Shown here one piece after another: positions 57,286-64,000 of a stretch of 64,000 nt of DNA. Location: contig OX596334.1 in NCBI GenBank assembly GCA_951394405.1, forward strand, positions 3,906,001-3,970,000, read 5' to 3'. Origin of the DNA: Coprinellus micaceus. Lineage: Eukaryota; Basidiomycota; Agaricomycetes; Agaricales; Psathyrellaceae. Position numbers and translations under genes: made by a program. The notes under the pieces are model-generated. The model was not told where the DNA came from and made no database searches. It saw nothing but the letters and a program-made list of their open reading frames with translations. The first letter of the stretch is position 1; the number at the start of each line of letters is the position of its first letter.

Positions 57286-57489
57286 ACGTACAGCAGCCAG
57301 GGAGTAAGGGACGTGAAGAAAGCGACGACGAACGAAAACTTACGGTCGCCTCTCGGGACGCTTGACGGATCAATTTTCAAACGGATCAAACCACGACGTC
57401 ATATCCCGACTTGGCCACTGCCCCAGGCCTGAGACCCGCACGCCGAGTTGCAATCACGCAGGTTTACCCTGAACACCCTATATCCCGTC

Positions 57490-58728
57490 ATGCCCCAACA
57501 GCAGTTAGCTCACCCCCATCTTCCACCTGAAGTGATCTATGACATTCTCCACATGACGCTTTATGGCGGGGACGAATTCTCAGGGCACCTGGAGTATGAA
57601 GACCTCTCAAGTTATCACCACCCTTTCTCCATCAACCACTCTTGGTTCAAGGATGCCATCCTCATTACGAACAAAGAGTTTTACACCACCGGAATCACTC
57701 TACTCTGGCGCTTCCTCATAATCCGGTCGACGTCATGCCTTCAGGAGATACTTCGACAAGCCACGATGGGTGCTTTCCTTGTTTGACCAGGGAAACTTGG
57801 ATCCTACACCCGACGCCTCCAGCTCCGCCTCGAGGGCTCGTTCAATGTAGAACCCGTGGTCCAGCTACTGTCGTTCATGGGGGAGCTCAAAGTTTTTGTA
57901 TGGCGCAACCAATCGCATCACCTATCACAGCCGCCCCCGTTCTCTCAACGCCGGATTGTGGACGCCCTTGTTGTTTCTTCGCCAAAGCTCATTCGGGTTC
58001 AGCTGGACTCGCCGGAGCAGCAGATCGACACTTCTGATGTCCGAAGCATCCTAACTACATTTCCCGAGCTGCTGACTCTACGGTTGTTCACTGTTCGCCC
58101 AGGTGCAACCCCGCTCGAGAGGGTGGACCCTGGTGAAGAACGCGTTGAGAGCGGCCTGAAGTCCCTCTCTATAGGCCCAGACTATGGTATTGAGGAGCAA
58201 GATGCCGAAACGCCCGGACTCGCGTCAACTTTCGCCATGTTATATCAGACCATGGCACTTCGAAACCTCACGAGGCTCATTCTCTTCGCGTGGACGCCGG
58301 CCACACCAATGTTCCTTGAGGCGTATGGGACGCAGTTGAAGTTCCTCCTATACTCCACAGCAACGCGGGCCGATCTCCATGGCCCTAACTTCCTCGACCC
58401 TTGTCCGCGCCTTCGGGAGCTGGTTTGGCTCGTCAGCGATCCTTCACGGTTGGCCCCAAGTCAACATCTACCCTCTCGGCACTCCACCATCCGAACAGTC
58501 CATGTTATGCTCATCAAGCACGAAGCAGCTGCTCCATCTGACTATGCAGAGTGCATACAGAATGCGCTCAGAACGCTCAGGGAGGGTGACTTCCCGCACC
58601 TCAAGAAAGTCTTCTTTCATGAGCGCGGGGATGAACTTTCCGACGTCGGGAACACAACCTGGTTTCGATATTACGGGCGATCGTTGAGGAAGAATGGTGT
58701 GACTCTCGAGATGTCAGACCTTAGTTGA
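57490..58728 (+). pseudogene. F-box-type gene broken by one TGA
   Basis: One frame from ATG at 57490 (MPQQQLAHPHLPPEVIYDIL) to TGA at 58728, 413 codons, interrupted only by TGA at 57784-57786. Both sides of that codon align with the intact paralogue at 41383: QATMGAFLV before and PGKLGSYTRRLQLRLEGS after, against LAKRGVFMF and the GPGL...VEYHIEG stretch. The paralogue has Arg near that site, so CGA to TGA is the simplest cause. No intron fits: the only candidate acceptor (TTGACCAG) has no donor in matching phase. Downstream Leu-rich segments (LLTLRLFTVRPGA, LRNLTRLILFAW, CPRLRELVWLV) are intact, so the lesion is recent or is read through. Confidence 0.65.
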
Positions 58729-59053
58729 GTCGGTTAGCATCCGCCAGAAGGACCATTAGATTTTGATAGCCCTGTTATCTGTTGAATATATGGTATAAAT
58801 TGCAATCGGCTCAAGCTCTGTAGAACCTAATGGTCTTCACGACGACAACGAGTTTTGAAGCGTCACCCCTAGACAGGACCGTGTTGGATATGAAGAGAAC
58901 GCCAGAGTATATCTGTCGATGCAAGGGCAGGCTACAAGGGCAGGCTACTTGAGACAACTATAGGCCTACAGCTAAGTGGACGCATTAAAAAACCCTGCTG
59001 CACGCAGCGGGAAAAAGCTACCAAATAACTGACCCCAAGACCGGAGGGCGTAA
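58729..59053. other. 0.3 kb convergent intergenic region
   Basis: AT-rich (TTGAATATATGGTATAAATTGC near 58780) as expected for two converging 3' ends. A 13-bp unit CAAGGGCAGGCTA is directly repeated at 58922-58947. Confidence 0.5.
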
Positions 59054-62000
59054 TCAATCGTGCTCGGGGGTACCCAGAACGATGACCCACTGCAAGTTGC
59101 ATCCCAACGTCCAGTGACCAGCACCGGAGCGGTAGACCGATATAGTATGACCGCCGACGACGAAGCTCGCGAACGGGATTTCCCCCTCGGTCCAAGCTGG
59201 TAGGGTCTGAGCCAGTTGCGTGAGGTTGGCGTTGTAGTCGAACGAGGAAACACCGCGTGCGTCGTAGACAGGGACTGAACGAAAGGTAAGTTGGATTCCG
59301 TCGAAGGCTACACGGAACGCACCTGTCGCTTCGGCGGGAAGGGAGAACGTCTCGGCGGAGATTCGGTTGCCCGACTCATTCGAAGCACCGGAGGAGCCGA
59401 ACATCTTCGACGCGGGGACACGCAATGACTTCGAACGGTTCTTGGCCGATTGTGCTAAGAACGTAGGGAGGCGCGGTTAGACAGAATGCTCTAACAGGAA
59501 CAGATGACGAACCTTTATTCTTGTCGTTCGGGTTCTCACTGTATTTGTAGAGAGGCCTGGTGGAGAACTGGAGGGCGTTTTTGTTGTATTGGGCCCGCAG
59601 GAAAGGCTGGCCGGATACCATGCGCACGAATCCTCTGTAACGTTGCATTTCCTGGTTGTGGAGGATGATCGACACCCACTTCTGACGCAGGCCACCAGCG
59701 CTGGGTGTGAGGATCTGCGAGTCCTCGAGCATACCCATGGTGACAGCGACGAGGGGGACCGGATCACTCCCAGCGCAGTAGAAATTGAGCCGATCCTTCT
59801 GACCAGGAACGGGGTATACTCCGACATTCGCAGGGGAGCAGCGACTCGGGTTACGAACATAGCCGGACTCCTCAAAGTTGACAGCATCGAGGGCGACCCT
59901 ATTGTTACGTTAGCAAGCGCGGCCTGCCATTGCGGACGAGCACGTACCGAGCGTTCATGCTGGGACACTGATCCCCCCACGCGCTGAACATGACGAAGCC
60001 AGGGCCCGGAGTGTGCCCCCAAGGCTCGAAGTGACCAGGTCTAAGAAACGGTCAGCTAATGCTAGCACAAGTCAAATGGATGCTCACAGGAGATTGATCA
60101 ATCCTGGGTATACTTCAGCCAAGATTGGGTCCTGGAACGAAGGATGCGTACATCCGCAGACCGTGGGGATGTCGCCCAAAGAGCAGAGCATGGTGAGCTG
60201 GAGGACATCAGTTTGGGGAATCGGGGGAGGTGCTACAGCGGGAGCAGGCACCGCCGACGCAGCCGCAGTCCCGGCGGCGTTGGCGCGAGAAAGGCGGACG
60301 AGTTCTTGCATGGATAACGGCGCCTGCGTAGAAAGAGGCGAGGCGAGGTTCGGCTGGGGCGGCGAAGCGTACGTAGACAGGTTGCTCCCCGGGGTGGAGA
60401 ACATCGCCGTCGCATTCGGCGTGGACAACGCAGGAGACGCGGAAGTGAACAGGCTGGTGGCCTTCGGAGTGGGCAAGAAGGACTGTTGACTACTGGATTC
60501 TCCCAAAGAGCCTATCCCAGCGCCTTTTCTGATGTTGCGAATGGCGAGTCTGCATGGGCGTAAGCAACTGATAACAAGGCATGGAGCGGGCAACCTACTC
60601 TAACTGGGCCCGTTCCCACTCTGACATCTCCCTGAAGGCCAGTCAATACCAATGAAACTGTACGCACGAAATCACTCACGAAAGGTTTTGGTCATCGCCA
60701 CTTCCAACGCCTTCCACCAGTTCTGGGGAGCTGGAGCGACGAACTGCTTTTCCTTTACCCTTGTCACTGGAACGGTGGGCATCAGATACAGCGGTTTCGG
60801 AAGACTTTCCTGCCTGTTGAGCTTTTGGAGCGGCTTGCGAATTGGGACGGTCCTCCTTCTCGGAAACGGACTGAACGCGGCGGGGTTTCGGCTTGGGTCT
60901 CTCGTCTTGAGGGGGGCGCTGGCCCTTGGTAAGACGGCTATTAAAGGATGAGGGGTGTATTGTGCAAGAACGCGGCCGAGTAACTCACAGGAGAGGCCTT
61001 TTGTCACCGCTCAAGTCAAGCTCAGAGTCAAGGTCAACGTTCCGCTGCTTGGTGGCGGACTTGAGCTCGAAACTCGGCGCCAGTCTTGATGATCGGTGGC
61101 GATCACTGCCAAGGGTCTTGGGTATCGAAGCCTCGCTGTCTTGAGAGTCGAACCCCTGGTCGTCGCTTGAAGAGGTGTCAGTACAGACGTTGGTAGAAGA
61201 GTAGGGATGAGGCGCGCACATGAAGGGGTCGTTGTAGTCGTAGTCGTCCTCCCCATCACGCCCAATGAACATATCATCGCTATGCCCGTCGACACCCCCT
61301 TCTTCGCCTCCAGACTCTACAGCCTCGTCGTCAATCATTGGGCCACGAGATTGGTCATGTACGTTGGATCGCCGCCCGCCCCTCGCGATATCGCCCATCG
61401 AGGGCAAACTTGAATGGTTAACGTGAGCGGAGGGACAGAAGCCAGAGATAGGGGAGAGACTCACTCGTCGTCAGACCCCAAAGGAGGGGGAGGGGGAGGG
61501 GAACGTAACGGTGAAACGCGGCGTGCAGGGGAAGGGGTCTTGAGCATAGACCAGTCGGGCTCGGAACGAGCGGTGCGAGCCTTCTTCGCTCTAAGAGTAA
61601 TGTGAGTATTGACACCACGAAACAAAACAGGGACAGTCCCGCATGCATACCTTGTAGTCTCCTCTCCGTTCCCCGATGTGGGAGCACGAAGGCGCTTGGT
61701 AGTCGAAGAGCGGCGTGTCTCGTCTCGGGAAGGTAGCTCCTCATCGTCGGTAGAGACAACGATTGAGGCAGACTTGAAGGTTTTCTTCGACTGGCGATAG
61801 TGCCTGAGGAGCGGTGAGGACGTGGGCGAGGAGACGAATGAAGGAGGCTCACTTCTCTTTCGCAACCAGATGACCAAGGTGAACGTCACCACCTTCTTCC
61901 CCAGAGGGAATGGAATGACGACGGGGCTGAGCCGAAGGAGGGGCCTCCAGGGAATCGTCGCGAGCACCACGCCTAGATACAAAGTGAGACGACGGGACGT

Positions 62001-62489
62001 TGTGGTGGCAATCAACGTTACCTGGTGGGCTGAGATCCACGTCGAGTAATCGGACCTGCCTCACGTGCCGCTTGCACGGAAGCAATTCGTGACCGGACAG
62101 AGGGTCCCTGATATAAGGTGTCGTCTTTGTCGAGGGGACCCGCACCAGCGTCGTCAGAGTCCAGCTCTAACCAGGTACGGGCGTTTTCGGGAGGATCTGG
62201 TACTCGAAGTTGCCTAACCATAATAAATGAACATTGGGGGAAGGGGCATAGCAGGCATTTCACTGACTTCTGTTGAGCAGCCACCCTTTCTTGATGAGCC
62301 AGGCGGCGACACTCCTTAGAACGAGCAGACTCCGTTGTGATCCTGAAGGAGCTACGAGGCCGTCCTTCAGAGTCGGCATCTGGAGGCGTGACCGAAGAAC
62401 TAGAGAGGTACGTTTGAGAGCAAAAACGGTACGTAAAGGCGCAGGGCATACCGTTCTAAGGAGGGTTGGGCAGGAGTGTTGAAAGGCAT
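59054..62489 (-). CDS. 13-exon gene, 937 residues, unknown function
   Basis: Minus-strand exons: 62489-62452, 62399-62268, 62213-62022, 61972-61853, 61803-61651, 61590-61465, 61408-60989, 60937-60680, 60631-60599, 60549-60088, 60040-59948, 59898-59513, 59454-59054. All twelve introns are 47-60 nt GT-AG and every junction keeps phase; total 2,814 nt. The start reads MPFNTPAQPSLERSSVTPP. The first two thirds are disordered: Ser/Pro/Arg-rich, then a strongly acidic block (EESGGEEG-like, DGEDDYDYNDP) and a Lys/Arg/Pro stretch. The last third (exons 11-13) looks folded: GHFEPWGHTPGPGFVMFSAWGDQCPSMN region, PANVGVYPVPGQKDRLNFYC, VSIILHNQEMQRYRGFVRMV, QLTFRSVPVYDARG and GHWTLGCNLQWVIVLG at the end. 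I recognise no named domain; charge pattern suggests a nuclear protein, but that is inference. Confidence 0.75.
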
Positions 62490-63212
62490 GGTGTACGACG
62501 AGCGATACTTTCGAGAAACCAGCTGGGATGGGAGGTTGGATAGGAAGGACGTGATGTCTCTCCTCTTATATCCCAAGCGTAAGCCCAAATTTTTTTTATA
62601 AAAATTAAACGGACCCCAAAACGGAAAGCATTCAGTTGGTTGCATGACCAACCTTTTTGCAGGCTGAGTTGGAGATGATCGAGGGCGCTCCAAGTCTAGG
62701 CCCGGGGAACAGTTTCTCCGATGGAGTCCAATGCGCCCAGAGACGAATACTACTGGGTACAGAGAGAGACCGGCGGACACTGATCCCGCCATAATTTTGA
62801 GGCAGTGTGGTTGCACCAAAAATAAATACAATACAGAGGGAGGCGCCGACCCCCATAGCAACTTGGGATTACGGGAGCATGGAGCATGGGAGGAGAGATC
62901 GGATACGGCATCAATAACTTATGGGCGCCTAATTTCATATGTCGGCCCAGCGTCAGAGGGACCGCGCTATAATAGAACGTATGAAAGGCAAGGACACCCC
63001 GAGCTGATCCAAATGAATACCGCGTCTATCTTCCCAGTATTGCAGCATACAACGAAGTCTGAGCCCTCTTGGGGTGTCCGTTTTCGAGTCACCAAGCATG
63101 CGCAAACAAATCGCATTGGGCCCGCCGCGCCGTGTGTAGGTCTCACCCCAGGCATGGTACCAGGGGAATTCGAGCTGGGGCCTGAAACACTCTGCAATAC
63201 AAACCGACCGCC
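62490..63212. other. 0.72 kb divergent promoter region
   Basis: Lies between two genes transcribed away from each other. Contains an AT-rich block at 62587-62610 (a T-run followed by ATAAAAATTAAAC), a likely nucleosome-free or promoter core for the left gene, about 100 bases before its ATG. A CACTGCCTCAAAATT-like patch near 62800 and short frames show no gene. Confidence 0.4.
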
Positions 63213-64000
63213 ATGAACTGGCAATACGACCAAACGGCCGCAGGTGAGTAGGGCAGTTTACCCCAGTTGCACCTTCTGAATAGGTACGTTGCGACCAGGG
63301 TTATGGCTGAATGGTTATATGGAACGTGTGGAACAGGAAGATAGTGCAATGACCAGTCTGAGGTCTCTCGATGTGAGTAACACAACACCAACTCAGCCTA
63401 CAACTCACGTCTACCCAGGTCACGAACTGCCGAGTTGCTCTTTTCTCAGAACCACCGTGCCTGCGTTTGGTGAAGGGAGACGTATCGGATATGGAGGAGG
63501 TGACATGCAGAGTGGCCGGCATCATTTGTTCGAAGGTCCTTCCGCCGGTGAATGGCCCATTGTGAGTGGCAGGAGAATATGGATCAAGCAATTGTACTCA
63601 ACGTTTACAGACGCAGCACTCAATTCCCTCATGTTCGTCTCCTTCGTCAATACGTACGCCTAACCGGGCTTGCGTCTCAGGGATTCAATGAGAATCAGGG
63701 GACGCTAGAGCGAATTGGGACCATGTTCGCAGACGCAGTTGGGGAGGACGGATTAGAGGGATTCACACACGCCCTGTATGAAGGCGACTTCGCCATGGAC
63801 GCACACACGCGTTATTTCACTGAGCGGCGCCTGGTGCCCAGTTTACGCCACATCCCTTTTCCTCCGGACATCGACCCTCATCACGTTCTGGAGGCAGCGC
63901 GAGACATTCACTTCATTCGTACCGCGGACAATGTCGTCGAATACAGGGCCCGAAGAGAAAGCGAGGACGGAATCCCGAGGTATGTCAACTTGGACCTGCA
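63213..64000 (+). CDS. hypothetical gene, 3' end outside the window
   Basis: Exons 63213-63243, 63284-63372, 63419-63561 and 63611 to beyond 64000; introns 40, 46 and 49 nt (GTGAGT donors, TAG/CAG acceptors), all in phase. The product starts MNWQYDQTAAGTLRPGLWLN and continues with KGDVSDMEEVTCRVAGIIC, QYVRLTGLASQGF, FADAVGEDGLEGFTHALYEG, RRLVPSLRHIPFPPDIDPHH and ARDIHFIRTADNVVEYR. From memory, proteins with xHIPFPPxxxxxHVLxAA and (R/T)(T/A)xDNxVEYR segments are very numerous and uncharacterised in Agaricomycetes; I cannot verify this here. Divergent partner of the 13-exon gene. Confidence 0.6.

Noticed and set aside
57722..57790. intron from GTCGAC to TTGACCAG that would remove the TGA of the 57490 F-box gene
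   Set aside because: Donor is poor, phase does not match the downstream frame, and the removed bases encode sequence alignable to the paralogue.

Overview
The window is nuclear DNA of a filamentous basidiomycete, very probably an Agaricomycete. Evidence: GT-AG introns of 47-85 nt (mostly 48-65) interrupt nearly every gene; genes are monocistronic on both strands with no operons; the genome carries large STAND/NLR-like NACHT genes, families of F-box proteins, a Helitron and a Mutator-like (MULE) element. No rRNA, tRNA or CRISPR array was recognised. All exon structures were derived by hand from splice signals, reading phase and paralogue alignment, so individual boundaries may be off.

Left part (1-24 kb). 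A partial gene leaves the left edge. An intact NACHT-TPR gene lies at 2.8-6.1 kb, followed by a short hypothetical gene (8.5 kb), a three-exon GNAT acetyltransferase (9.75-10.7 kb), a multi-pass membrane protein with signal peptide (11.8-13.9 kb), a hemerythrin-type HHE gene with a frameshift (17.8-18.7 kb), and a NACHT-ankyrin-TPR gene (19.9-23.4 kb) that appears to have lost frame in one small ankyrin exon. Between them are long stretches without convincing genes that hold diverged repeats and small foldback sequences.

Middle (24-41 kb). A decayed MULE transposase gene (27.6-31.2 kb) is itself split by a 471-bp MITE with perfect 18-bp inverted ends and a CTTCAT target duplication; removing the insert restores the reading frame. 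At 35.3-35.8 kb is a degenerate, intron-containing copy of ribosomal protein eL37. At 36.2-40.5 kb is a second NACHT-TPR gene, an inverted paralogue of the one at 2.8 kb, killed by two in-frame TGA codons and carrying about twice as many TPR units.

Right part (41-64 kb). A cluster of F-box-type genes (41.4, 43.4, 45.2, 46.6 and, broken, 57.5 kb) with a small proline-rich gene among them. Between the fourth and fifth sits one uninterrupted 2,597-codon Helitron replicase-helicase. The window ends with two divergent genes of unknown function: a 13-exon gene encoding a 937-residue protein (59.1-62.5 kb) and a gene running off the right edge (63.2 kb onward).

Biologically the region looks like a fast-evolving accessory segment: three NLR-like receptors in different states of decay, F-box paralogues, and at least three kinds of transposon. 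Repeat copy number change, single nonsense codons and small frameshifts are the recurrent modes of change.
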